Shown here: piece after piece, positions 36,344-47,177 of the stretch
How positions within the stretch are numbered: the stretch's first letter is position 1
How the letters are laid out: the number at the start of each line of letters is the position of its first letter
Assembly (NCBI GenBank): GCA_039654915.1
Contig: CM077600.1
Location: 42,516,492 to 42,580,491 of the forward strand
Source of the DNA: Aquilaria yunnanensis
Lineage: Eukaryota; Streptophyta; Magnoliopsida; Malvales; Thymelaeaceae
Direction: 5' to 3'
DNA: 64,000 nucleotides
Program-made: the position numbers and the translations under genes
Notes under the pieces: generated by a model
The model's database searches: none
What the model was told of the DNA's origin: nothing
The model's input: the letters and a program-made list of their open reading frames with translations, nothing else

Positions 36344-36599
36344 AGTGTAGGACAACGCCAACCCTTGAGAATTCTGCAACATTGAAGCAATAATAACACT
36401 ACATGACTAGTTCATCTGTACCACAATGTCGATGGCCACTTGGGCTTCAACTTGTGGGCCACTTGGGCTTTAACTAAAAGGGATGTTTTGAGTTCCTAAT
36501 TGTTCCTAAACATCGTAGGCATGTTTTTAAAGATTGTTAAAGTCTAAAAAGGGTCACAAATCCATAATAAGCCACAAAATGATTGAATTAAGTTAAGAG

Positions 36600-38212
36600 A
36601 AGACATGGTGTGCACAATGGGGCCTCGTGTATCTATGGTCGCACTTGGTTGCCCAAGTGCACTTTGCCAAATCGAGCAAGTTGGTCCACAACTCATAACT
36701 CAGTAAATATTGGTCCCAACTTTGACAACAATTTTCTATCTTACCACTTAATATTTTTGGCCGATTCTCGCTTTGATATTTCATTTTGTAGGTTGGAGAA
36801 GCGGACCGTAGCATTGGAATGGTACCGGGATGAGCGGAACAAAAAATAAGCATGCGAAAGTAAAGAGAATTTATAACTGTGAGGCCTAGGCCTCAGGAGT
36901 GAGGCATAAGTGCCACAATTCAAAGCTTGCTGCTTGAAAAACGCACCCTAGGGGCCTAGGCGCCAGTTGAGGCCTAGGCCCTAGGCACCTGCGAGCCTGC
37001 AGGCCTAGGCGCCTAAGCACCCTCTCCTGGGGCCTAGGCGTCAGAGCACCCTTGAGTTTAGAGGGTTACGCGCCCAAGCACCCCTTTTTAAGGCCTAGGC
37101 GCCAGGCACCTGGGAAAGTGGTCCCCTACATCAAATTTGAACTCAAGCTTGCTATTGGCCAAGGATTTATATCCAAATTGTTTGGTAAGTGAAAAAGACA
37201 CCTCCAAGGGGTAAAAGAACCTGGAACCTTGCAAACGAAGGGAGCTTCATCTTCATCTTCTCATCTTAGACTTAGGTTTTTTTAATCACCAATTTTTGTA
37301 TTTCTTCATCTTCCTTGGGAGCACTTGTGGATTCTTGCTTGGAGAATGTTTGGAGGACTTAAAGACTTATAGGAGCCTTGAGGAATCAAGCATCTAGAGT
37401 CTATTGGGTTCCTTCTTTCATTTTTTTATCTTGTATTTAGATATGGATGCTCTTTTATGTATTTTCATGTTTATGTTTAGTTTAATTATGGAATAGTTTT
37501 CTCTACACTTTTTATGGTTGTAGCTACTTGAATTGGTTATGTTGGTTGGATTAATGGCTATTTGACTTTGGTTTTCCTATATTGCTTGTTTACTCTTTTC
37601 ATTGAGCTTATTGTCGTGTTGATTGATTAAGGGCCCTAGTCAATTGTACCTTAGATTTCTTTTAAACTCTTGAAAAAGATTAAAAGGAATTAGAATTAGG
37701 AGAAGAGTGTAGTGATCATGGGCTTGTTGGGAGACTAGTCTAGGACACTAGGTGAAGGTAACTTGAACTTGTAATGCCCCTATTGAACTAGCAATTTGTA
37801 TGGGAGTCTATTCTAGTATAAGCTTGGGAGAGTGACCATTTCACTTGGAAGAGTAAGGGCCCAATTAGTTAACTTCACTAATAAGTAGAAAAACTAAACT
37901 ATTAGCCTTAATTCACTAGCTAACCAAGTCAAATATTGAAAACCATAGGAAGTGTGTTTTGTTAATTCACTAGACAACCTCTAATTTGCATTGTGTTTGT
38001 TGTTCTTGTTTAGTAGTAATTTAAGTAGAGTTGTAAACTTAGTTATTTTCATAGTAAGTAAATAATCAATTGTCTCTTGTTTAGCTAAAGTGAGTCTTAA
38101 GGTAGTGGTAATTAACAAATAATATAAATCAATTCTCGTGGGATCGATACTCATTCACCTTATCTACACACGTTCTGTGTGCTTGCGGATTAGGGTTGGA
38201 AAATTCATAACA
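36600..38212 (+). mobile_element. Athila/Tat-like LTR remnant, probably solo
   Basis: The right end reads CTCGTGGGATCGATACTCAT ... GCTTGCGGATTAGGGTTGGA then AATTCATAACA at 38212. This is the usual 3' end of Athila-type LTRs. Upstream, TTTTTGGCCGATTCTCGCTT (about 36749-36768) and TTCATTTTGTAGG are also LTR-like. What follows 38212 is not the usual internal region, so the LTR appears to be solo. The left limit was not fixed and no target duplication was found. Confidence 0.55.
36878..37110. repeat. CCTAGG-rich irregular array
   Basis: The phrase GGCCTAGGC occurs about six times with variants (GGGGCCTAGGCGCCAG, GAGGCCTAGGCCCTAGG) at uneven spacing. It is GC-rich and full of short palindromes, inside the LTR-like region. 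Confidence 0.85.
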
Positions 38213-38443
38213 AATTGTACTATAGACAACATACGACATTTTAGCTTTTTCGACAAGTCCACTATGACAATCGGTTTGCTGGAGATCAAACTAGGGGGAG
38301 AGCAGTAATCACCTTGATCTGTTCGCTGGAGATCAAACTAGAGGGAGAACCGAACCTACTACCTCCTTTAATCCCATCAATGATCCAATCCGGCCGAAGC
38401 CTCGTTGTCGTTGATGATCCATTCCATGAGAAGTGTAAACTGC

Positions 38444-38913
38444 TAGGGGTGATTAGTATTCGGTTGAAACTGAAAAAACCGAAAAAAATTTAAAATTCGG
38501 TTCGGTTAATTCGGTAATTCGGTTCGATTTCGGTTGAAACCGAATAAAAAAATTTCAGTTTCGGTTCGGTTTCGGTTTTAGAATTCGGTTAATTCGGTAA
38601 CCGAAATAACCGAAATTTTTTATACAAATTTTTTTTATTTGTTTCATGAACAATAAGGCTATCAAGTAACCCAAATTAGCTTGGATTCTTATTTTTTTTC
38701 TTTCCATGGACAATGAATCTTCTATATTGAATGAAATTTGAAAAGAAAAACAATATTTTTATCTCATTTCATCTATTATAGAATTTAACTACCATTTTTT
38801 CGGTTCGGTTTGAATTCGGTTTTATGGACTAATTCGGTTATTTCGGTTTCTTAGTATCCAAAACCGAATAATTCGGTTCGGTTTAAACCGAACAAACCGA
38901 ATAATCACCCCTA
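38444..38913. mobile_element. hAT MITE, 470 bp, perfect 8-bp TSD
   Basis: Ends TAGGGGTGATTAGTATTCGG and, complemented from the right, TAGGGGTGATTATTCGG are flanked by TAAACTGC on both sides (38436-38443 and 38914-38921). The subterminal regions are packed with TTCGGTTCGGTT and its complement. No coding capacity. Confidence 0.93.
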
Positions 38914-38921
38914 TAAACTGC

Positions 38922-40380
38922 CACTACTCTAGTCCCACCATTGATCATTGAAAAATTGGGGAAAAGAAGAAGAGAACAGACAATCAAATTGCGACCCATT
39001 CTTAATTTAGAAAATCGTTGACTTCTTGGCCCAGCACTTCATTGTTATGTTGACCCAGCCACAGCTACCTCAACATTCCATCTAACGTCGTGTGTCGTCT
39101 ATAGTACTAATTGGACTAACTTGCACAATTTTTCAAAGTTTAAGGACCAATATTTACTAAGTAGTGAGTTTGGACCAACTTGCTCGAGTTGGCTAAGTCC
39201 AAGGACTAAATATATAGTTTGGCCATATCTTTTTTTTTTTCTTTTCATTTTACATTAAAATATCATATATAAATATGTAAAATGTTACACATATTTTAAC
39301 ATAAATTGTAAGACAAGCTAGGACAAAACCGTTATACTTTAAGTCACATAAGAATTCATTGTGATATTAGAAAATGTATTATTTTTATATAAAAAATATA
39401 ATCTTTTATAAATATTTTGTTTATGTTTGAACAACTATGATGAGAAAATTAGAATTCATATAAAAAGGTCCAATTTTTTTTTATTTAATATATTTCATTT
39501 TAAAATAATATTCTAACTGTTTTTTATGAAAATGGTAATGATAATGATATACTTTGCAGTTTACCATATAGTATATCTTGAAATTATTGGAGTATGATAT
39601 ATGTAGCTGTAATGATATTTAATGCATTGAAAATGAGATTACTACCTCCATATTTAAATTCTAAAAGAAATTCAAGGGAATTATATGCCTATATATTTGA
39701 AAATGGAGAACAATGTAAAATCAAAATTCACTGGTCAAGCGAGGCAAGCGTTTAAGTTACAGTGAAACGGACGATCCAGATATCGAACTACCAAAGAAAA
39801 TCCCACTTACGAACACGGAGTGTGAAACGGACGATCCGTATAGCCCTTCCGTATGGCCTACGTTGTTTCCGCCGAATGAATGAGACCATCAAACTTTGCC
39901 AACGGTCCAGATTGGCATTGGGAGTTGGAGCGTCCTTTTAGTAAACAACGGACCAAAGCGGTCCACGAATCTGTCCTCCAATCAAAATCCAGAAAGTAAG
40001 TGCTATTACGTCACGTGTTACCCCTTTTAGGCTCCAAAAAGTAAAGTCTATAAAAACTTTCCTATTTAATTTTTAAATAATTATTAGATTGTTTCATATA
40101 AGATTTTTTTATTACATTTAGCATTAGTTTACAGAAAAAAATATTTTACTACAGAAACAAGTAGAGCAGTAGGAAATTCCATAAAGGCATGAAAATGGCA
40201 GGAAACGAGAGGAACCATCGGAATATGTGAGGGAATAATAAGTGGCCTAAAGGCTGCAAAAAGTAAAGTCTATGATACCTGTGATTGTTACGTGCTCGAT
40301 GAAATGCTTGAAAGAAATTTTAGACTCAGTAAGGGAGCACAGTTATGGCGAGTAACGCCGTTTGTTTTCATGCCATTACG
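38922..40380. other. AT-rich spacer, no gene seen
   Basis: Contains MULE-end-like wording at about 39110-39220 (TTTAAGGACCAATATTTACT, AGTCCAAGGACTAAATATAT) and the phrase GTGAAACGGACGATCC twice (about 39762 and 39822). Confidence 0.5.
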
Positions 40381-40389
40381 TGATGAGCA

Positions 40390-40515
40390 CGTGACACATA
40401 ACGGGCAAAGAGCTCCATTTTCGCAAGTTCAGGGGTGAATTGGATCGAGTTATAGTTCAAGGGGTAAAGTGTCAGGCTCACATAAGTTCAGGGACCAAAA
40501 GTGCCTTTAGGTCTA
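40390..40515. mobile_element. solo MULE-type terminus
   Basis: CGAGTTATAGTTCAAGGGGT and AAGTTCAGGGACCAAAAGTG resemble the fragment at 22510-22660 and other MULE arms. It lies about 240 bases upstream of the 81-aa gene's ATG and so may have supplied promoter-proximal sequence. Confidence 0.45.
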
Positions 40516-40656
40516 AAAAGTGTGAAGTACAGGGGGCAAACAGTGGATGGTGCACACGGTAAATGCACACACAGTGAAAACAGAGCAGGCAGAAATATGA
40601 AAACTTGACCAGCAAGTATTGAGCGAGCCTCGACGAGGCTGCCCCACTGTCTCCCT

Positions 40657-40668
40657 CCATAAATAAAG
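40657..40668 (+). promoter_or_regulatory. TATA-like box of the 81-aa gene
   Basis: CCATAAATAAAG lies about 90 bases before the ATG at 40757, with a C-rich leader between them. Confidence 0.5.
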
Positions 40669-40756
40669 AGAGGGCCAGTCCACACCACATTCTCAGCCAG
40701 GCTCCGCAGCCGCCTTCCACAACATTTCTGCTTCTTCAAAATTAACTGTTTATTCC

Positions 40757-41002
40757 ATGGCCGGTCTTCAATACTATTTCTTCCCGACGGACTTTCTCTA
40801 CCCTCGCCCTCAAGCCGCACCGGTGGAAGTCACTCGCAAGGCGGCCGCCCTCGCGATTCAAACCCCGAAGCTATCGGAGGCCATCGTTCGCGTCGAACGC
40901 CCTACCACCTTGGTCCAGTACCAGAAGAAGGTCAATCCCGAAGGATCCAGCGGGACTTGTTGGGCGGATTTGATTCCAGAGGATCATTCTGATTCTTCTT
41001 GA
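40757..41002 (+). CDS. small uncharacterised plant protein, 81 aa
   Basis: The frame begins MAGLQYYFFPTDFLYPRPQA and ends WADLIPEDHSDSS. It is GC-rich compared with its surroundings, has a TATA box upstream and AATAAA (41034-41039) downstream, so it looks like a real single-exon gene. The N-terminal MAGLQY.FFPTD..YPRP block resembles a family of short plant proteins of unknown role, from memory only. It has no signal peptide or membrane segment, a Pro/aromatic N-terminus, a basic middle (KKVNPEG) and an acidic tail. Location and function are unknown. Confidence 0.7.
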   Translation: MAGLQYYFFPTDFLYPRPQAAPVEVTRKAAALAIQTPKLSEAIVRVERPTTLVQYQKKVNPEGSSGTCWADLIPEDHSDSS

Positions 41003-41033
41003 ATGATCATGATCGTATATATACATACATAGT

Positions 41034-41039
41034 GAATAA
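41034..41039 (+). terminator. poly(A) signal AATAAA
   Basis: A canonical AATAAA lies 32 bases after the stop codon of the 81-aa gene. Confidence 0.5.
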
Positions 41040-42867
41040 AACAGGAGTTGTTTGTACGAGGATGATCAATAGAGTCAGCTTCTCTTTTGGCCTTCCATTC
41101 GATTAATCCGGCGCACGGTTAGTTGTTGCGTTTGTTGAGATAATGAATTTACCGGTGACTGCAGAGAGATTCACTTGATCTATCAAGTTTAATTTGAATT
41201 CTGTTGTAATTAAGTCTCTGTCGTTCATCTCTTCCTTAGCCTTTTCTTAATTAATTACAATTTACATCTTCTTTTGTTGTTAATTAATCTTATCTAGTCG
41301 CTTGGTTTTGTTTCGGTTTCATACACGATATTTTCATTAATTTATGATGGAATTATTCTCAGCTGTTATGCTTATGCAGATTCATTTTTAACTTAGAAAT
41401 TCTCTAAAAGTAAAATTGATTTTTGAAATAATCAATTCGAATATATAAAAAATAAAATAAAAAAGAAGAATTAAGAAACAAGGTTTCCCGAAATATAGGG
41501 AAGCAGGTAAGCAGCAGTCAGTTGATTGAATAATGACGGGAAGAGCAGGCATTTGTTGATCTTGTTCAAATTTCACAAATGCGATGGAATAGTCCTACAA
41601 GAGAGGCAAGGCAACACACAGGCGTCCTGCCTACAGAACGATCTTCCCTGGTGCTACCCAACCCAACCCAACCCGAGATCTGTCATTCTTAACCGACTGG
41701 ATTTACCGGGTGTATGCCAAGATACAATAAATTTTTTTTCCCTGAATTCTAACTTTACCAGTAGAATTAGACAAACAAAAACCAAAATAGTTGAATATTA
41801 AATTCTTGGTTGCTATCGATCTCCTACCGGTCATACATGAGTATTTTATATACTAAAAGGTGGGAATTTTGAATCACTGACTTTCCCATCTCAATTGAGA
41901 TGTCATGCGATCTACCCTGCAAGGTTTTATTAAAGTCGAACATGATTATGGTATACTTTAGATTAAACTAGTTGTCCACATACATATTAATTTCAGTTCT
42001 GTTTTCCCTTGTTGCATCTTTCTGTTCCCCCCCCCCCCCCCCCCTCTTCTCTTTTCTCTCTCTGTTGCGGGCTCGTCGTTTCAGCTGCACTGCTACTTAC
42101 CAGGTAGAACAGAATTGAGGAGCCAACTACTACTAAACGCACCTAATAAGTTGATGAATTGCATAACATGTGCGCTTACAGGTTAACTAACAGCGTCCAT
42201 AAAACGTGAGGCATGTGATGAAGACCCCAGAAGAGGGCCTGCCATTGCGAGCAATCGAGTTAGATGCGCATGTGACAATGGTGGGTGACGAGTTGGTTTA
42301 GGCTACAGCTTTTTTGGATCCTTCTCCTTTCGCTGCTCAATTACTCACGTTTTCAATGCACTCAACTCTAATTGGTTACTGCATCGAACCACTTTGAAAA
42401 TTCCACCAGCGCACAAATGACGGTCATGAAGAAGGTTGGGCCAGTTCATTTACAGTCTCGTGGACTTACTGCTTTGGGCCCACAGGTAACGGTGTAGTTG
42501 TAGATTGCTGCTATTAGAAAAAGCCCATTTCAGGTCCACAGAATTGGACCTTGTTGTCTAGGCCCGTCTTGTGATAGTGTAGGAAAATTTGGCCCTTATA
42601 GAGTGAAGAAATCTAAATGTACTAGCAAAAGGAATAGCAAATTACAAAACGGCCTCAAACTACGATGCATCGATCATTTAAAAGAAAAGCATGTACATGC
42701 AGCAGGCATGCCAGACCAGCGCCAGAAGCATAATATAAGCACGAAAGAAAAATACGGAACGTAGGATTAGGGAGGGAATAGTGGTAGTAGATGTGGTAGG
42801 CTGACGGGGTGTGAGGGAAGTGGGCACTAAAGTTATTGGAGGTTGGAAAGGAAGGGGATGGAAATTT
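41040..42867. other. spacer; C18 homopolymer
   Basis: No gene was recognised. A run of 18 C lies at 42027-42044, followed by a CT-rich tract. The part nearest 42868 is the presumed 3' UTR of the GASA gene. Confidence 0.6.
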
Positions 42868-43560
42868 TCAAGGGCATTTGGGGCCACCACGCTTGGTTTT
42901 CCAGTTGTTGTAGCAAGGGCAGGTCTCCTTGTTTCCGTAAGTGCCTGGAGGGACGCACAGGCATGTGGCGCAGCACTTCTGGCAGAAGAACATGCACGGC
43001 TTCTTGTACGCTGTCCTCGAGCATCTTATCCCGCACCGACTCCCACATTCTGCTACATCAATTTAGTGCAGGCTCATCAGCATTACTATGGACCGGTACC
43101 AGTTCGGAGCATTATTATAACTAATTCACTACGTACCTTGCGGTTTGAGGCTGCCCGGGGTCACTCCATGCTTAAGTAAAGACGCCCAGAAAACAATTTC
43201 ATCATCATCAATCAGCTCCACAAAAGTATATATATAAAGTTGATTTGATCGTTAATGGGTTAACAACACATTGATGGCTCTTCTTACCTTTGGGAAAGTG
43301 GTGTTGGTGTTTGGTTGGGCTTGTGGTGTTGGAGCCTCTGCCCTTGCCTCCCTGTCATCCCCAATGCCAGTTGCCTAAGATCAAGTGTACAATTAGTTAC
43401 TAATTCGATATCTGAAGAAGAGAAAAGAAACAAGAAAAAGCCATGGAGAAATGTATTGATTTCTACTGACCTGGTTATTGTGCAGCAGAAAAGGAAGTAT
43501 GAACAATAGGATCTGCAGAACAAGAAAGTGTGTGGTTGCAATATATGCCTTCCTCGCCAT
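42868..43560 (-). CDS. GASA/snakin cysteine-rich secreted peptide (4 exons)
   Basis: Coding exons on the minus strand are 43560-43471 (30 codons), 43374-43288 (29 codons), 43170-43137 (11 codons plus 1 base) and 43052-42868, all with GT-AG borders. The product is 131 aa: a signal peptide with core ILLFILPFLL; a variable Pro/Thr/Asn/Gln-rich segment; then the 60-residue GASA domain. That domain has all 12 cysteines (at 2, 6, 10, 19, 23, 26, 27, 30, 32, 44, 46 and 59 of ECGSRCG...). It includes the family blocks KKPCMFFCQKCC, CVPPGTYGNKETCPCYNNWK and the end RGGPKCP. The family is gibberellin-regulated, apoplastic, and acts in growth and defence. The TATA box is about 100 bases upstream. I cannot assign an orthologue number. 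Confidence 0.95.
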
Positions 43561-43658
43561 TACATATACATATATATTAGCTAGAGAAGCAATATTAATG
43601 CAAGCGCATGCAATTGCAAATGCATGACTTCTGTTCTGTAGCTTTGTAAAGGGTACCG

Positions 43659-43670
43659 TTTATATATATA
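43659..43670 (-). promoter_or_regulatory. TATA box of the GASA gene
   Basis: TATATATATAAA on the minus strand lies about 100 bases before the ATG at 43560, at a usual distance for a short leader. Confidence 0.6.
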
Positions 43671-44730
43671 CAGGAAGTTGATTTGTTGACAGCTCTCTGG
43701 AATTTCTTAATAATTAGAAAAGCTTCTCAGTCCTGACAACGACATTGACCAACCTTGTCCATTCCAAGTTCCCAAATACTGCCATATCCACAAAGTTTAT
43801 ACAAAAGTGAATTGTGCAAATTAACCTATGTGTCAAACAGTTATTAGGTCGACAATTTAAGTTCATGAAGTGGAACTCACGTAATTAATTCTAGTTTAAT
43901 GTCTTCAATTACCACATCATCTATGCAGAATCACTTCGGCACAATGTTTTTATAAGTTTAGCCAACATTTTTCATCTAATTATCAGATGCTGCAGGCTTA
44001 ACGCTCTAAGATATAGGACAACAATCAAAGCATGAACAATTTATGTACAAAACCAAATGGATCCCATCCCATGATAGGATGACAGAATTAATTAATTACT
44101 TGAATATTGTGTGAATCTGAAACATATATATATAACAGCAATAGCTGCATGCGATTGAAAAGTTGGTTATGAACCTAACCTTGTGGTTGAGGGTGAGTTG
44201 GGGTAAGCAGAAAGTGACCTGAGGCAGGGTCGCATGTGCACCCACATGCTCCCAACCCCAGCAGAGGCTGAAGAGCAGCAGCAGGTAGAAGAAACAGAAT
44301 CAGTAGAGCTGGATCAGATGAAGGCTCATGAGAATCCAACACCTGGAATGGAAACCCTCTTTAACAAGTCAATAATTTGTCGTTTGGGATTTGGCGTCTT
44401 CGGTTCCCCGTGACTCCTTCTCGTCTGTTTTCTTTCTGGTTGCCTGCCTGGCCCCGTTGCCGCTGCATGCACTTGGAAATATAAGAAAGATAAGAAAGAG
44501 GGTTACGATGCACGGCCCCTCATCTGCTCCATTCTGGATCAGGCTACGTACTCCATCAGTTTTGTTAGTTATTCGCCTCCCCTCTTTCCTCTCATCACTA
44601 CTTTATTTTAAACACTCAAATTCAACTGACTGCAGTACCAGTCCTGATTTCAATACCTTTTTGTAACCAAACTAGAACATGCCGCGCTCCGTTACGGACA
44701 TTTTAGCAGTTAGTGTTCTGCTGCATTATT
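43671..44730. other. spacer upstream of GASA; one unassigned minus-strand exon-like segment
   Basis: At about 44345-44180 (minus) a frame reads DSHEPSSDPALLILFLLPAA then LQPLLGLGACGCTCDP, hydrophobic then Cys-rich, ending near a GT. It has no convincing ATG or partner exons. The rest is AT-rich. Confidence 0.3.
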
Positions 44731-45098
44731 CACTACAAAACAGTCTTTTTATAGTGCATAAACATATATCGAGGTACAGTTTGCAGCGAAAAGCTTTTGT
44801 AGCTGAGTTGCTGGTTTGCTGGTCTAGAGAAGAAATGTCGGAGGCTTGAATGATTTCACAACTTAAAAGAGGCCATTTTCCAATGGTTAAACTGTTGGGA
44901 AAATGGGAGGAGAATTTCAAACTGCTTAGTTGTTGGAAATTTTGAAATTCATATTTTTCAACGGCCAATTTCCAACGGGTTAAGTCATTGGAAATTTTAA
45001 ATTTTAAATTTCCAACTCAAATGCCATTGAAAATTTTAGACTGTTAGAATATGGTTCTATTGAACCAACAAAATTTTGCAATTTTAGAAAGTAATAAT

Positions 45099-45124
45099 AG
45101 TGTGTGTGTGTGTGTGTGTGTGTG
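45099..45124. repeat. (GT)n microsatellite
   Basis: About 13 GT units, followed closely by an (AAT)n run at about 45133-45152. Confidence 0.95.
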
Positions 45125-45654
45125 TATTAGAAATAATAATAATAATAATAATATCCATATTTATATTACATGGATATTTATATTTATATATATTTATATA
45201 ACATATCATAATATATATTAACCATAATACATATATATTAATACGTATAAATATTAAAAAAATATTATTATATTTATGTACATTATATTTATACATATAT
45301 GTGAACATATTATATTTTTATACATATTATAATATATATCATATTTTCATACCAAGTTTCTATTAATTAGATTTAAATAAAAAAAAAGAGTAGTCTATAT
45401 CATCTTTTCATCCTAAAATTAGGTTTTGCGCGAAATCCAACTTTTAGAATACATAACTTTTACTATGGTTGTTAGAATGACTATTATAATATGTTATTTT
45501 GAAAGGAATTTTGTGCTTTATGGGTATTATTAGAGCTTTACTCTTTATGACCACTTTTTTTATATCAAAATTTCATCATTTTATGGGGTTTTCAGACCTC
45601 TAAAGTTTCTGTCAATTTTATAAAGTAAAGTAGTATTTTGAAAATATTTTATTA

Positions 45655-45656
45655 CA

Positions 45657-45741
<85 letters not shown>

Positions 45742-45780
45742 TCATCATCATCAACAACAATAACAACAACAACAATAATA
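45655..45780. repeat. (AAT)n-(AAC)n compound microsatellite
   Basis: About 19 AAT units pass into AAC, then ATC, then AAC/AAT again. A second (AAT)n lies at about 45829-45852. The poly-Leu frame read through it on the minus strand is an artefact. Confidence 0.95.
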
Positions 45781-46000
45781 GTAATATATTTAACATATAT
45801 TTATAATATATTATACCTAAAAATATCAAATAATAATAATAATAATAATAATGTACATACTTATGAACATATTAATACGTATAAATATGTCATAATATGT
45901 ATTTATCATAATATATTAGTATATATAATATATAATGTATCATAATATAATATATCGTAAAAGTGCCTATTTAGCCAATTTAGCCCAAACCCAACCTAAC

Positions 46001-46022
46001 CTAACCCTAAATATATAAACCC
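46001..46022 (+). promoter_or_regulatory. telo-box-like plus TATA motif inside the CACTA element
   Basis: AACCCTAA is followed at once by ATATATAAACCCTC and then 300 bases of C/T-rich sequence resembling a leader and first exon (ORFs at 46065-46500). No recognised product. It could be the element's own promoter or captured host promoter. Confidence 0.35.
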
Positions 46023-47177
46023 TCTAAATCTTCCCTCAGCCTCTTAGTCCTTCATCTACCTCACTTGCTTCTTTGTCCCTTAGCCTCTTTCGCTTCTCTC
46101 ATCGTTGGTTGGTCCGTATTTTTTAGCTTCTATTGCCTCTCTCACGTATCGCCTCTCTCACGTACCGCCTCGTCGTTCAGCATTTGCTGGTCTGCGTTGC
46201 CAGTTGGTCCACCTCGCTTGTTGGTTTGTTTGTTCATCCGCCTCTCTTGTTCTCCTACTATCGTTCCCCTCACCCTCCTCACTTTCCAGGCGCCATTCTC
46301 CTCATTTTCCTTGCACGCCTCGCTTTCCGGCTGCCATCCGATATAGGTATTTTCCAATTATATCTGATTTTTGCGATCTTAGATTTGTATTTTTTATTTT
46401 ATTTCATATTGTTGGATTTGATTTAGAATCGGATCTAATTGTTGGATTAGATCGACTTGTTGGATGTAACATATCAAATTGGTCGAGTTGTTGGATTTGA
46501 GGTAGATTTGACTTTGATTTTGAATTTTGTTGATTTCAAATTTTTATTGTTTTGGATTTTTTTTGATTTTATTGATTATAATTTATAAAACACGTAGATA
46601 AATGTGAAAATATCACTATAAAAAAAAAAGTAATTTGGGTTTTATTTTGTGTTTGTTGGGATTTTATGATTAAGGATTGATTTTTGATTTGATGAATTTT
46701 TGTATTTTTATGATTTTGCAAAATTTATTTTTATGGAAAACATAAATTTTTTATACGTATTTTTGTAATAATATAAATTATAATTTTTTAAAAATATATA
46801 TTTTTAGTAAATAATATAAAATATAATTTTAGTAATCACATAAAATACTTTATTAGTGTTTTTTTACTAAATTTTAAGTAATAAAATTTTTGTAAATATA
46901 AAGTATTAAATATGTTTTTATTAAATATAAAATATAAATTTTGTAATAATATAAATCTATTTTTCACATGTTTTATATGTATTTTTTCTATTTTTTTAAA
47001 ACAAGTCGTTGGAAATTTCCATAAGGCCGTTGGAAATACCAACGGCCAATCCTTCAACCGTTGGAAATTTTTTTTCCAACACATCATTTACCAATTGTCT
47101 TGTTTCCGACGGTCAGCCATTGAAAAATCAAATTTTCTAACATAAGGTCATTGGAATATTGCATTTTTTTAGTAGTG

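Larger units (their letters stand above)
44731..47177. mobile_element. CACTA (En/Spm)-type element, 2.45 kb, non-autonomous
   Basis: The left end is CACTACAAAAC and the right end, complemented, CACTACTAAAAAAATGC. Subterminal regions repeat TTTCCAACGG / CCGTTGGAAA and CATTGGAAATTTT many times in both orientations, as CACTA transposase-binding repeats do. The flanking trinucleotides are ATT and TTT, so the 3-bp duplication is imperfect. The interior holds large microsatellites and a TATA/telo-box region (46006-46022), but no transposase was recognised. Confidence 0.75.

Noticed and set aside
42833..43048. 71-aa minus-strand ORF beginning MWESVRDKM
   Set aside because: It is the wrong frame of GASA exon 4; the correct frame gives all 12 cysteines and a proper stop.
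45581..45829. 82-aa poly-Leu minus-strand ORF
   Set aside because: It is translation of the (AAT)n/(AAC)n microsatellite.
46065..46500. Several overlapping ORFs of 93-131 aa
   Set aside because: C/T-rich sequence is open in all three frames. None resembles a known protein or shows coding preference; kept only as part of the promoter-like note.
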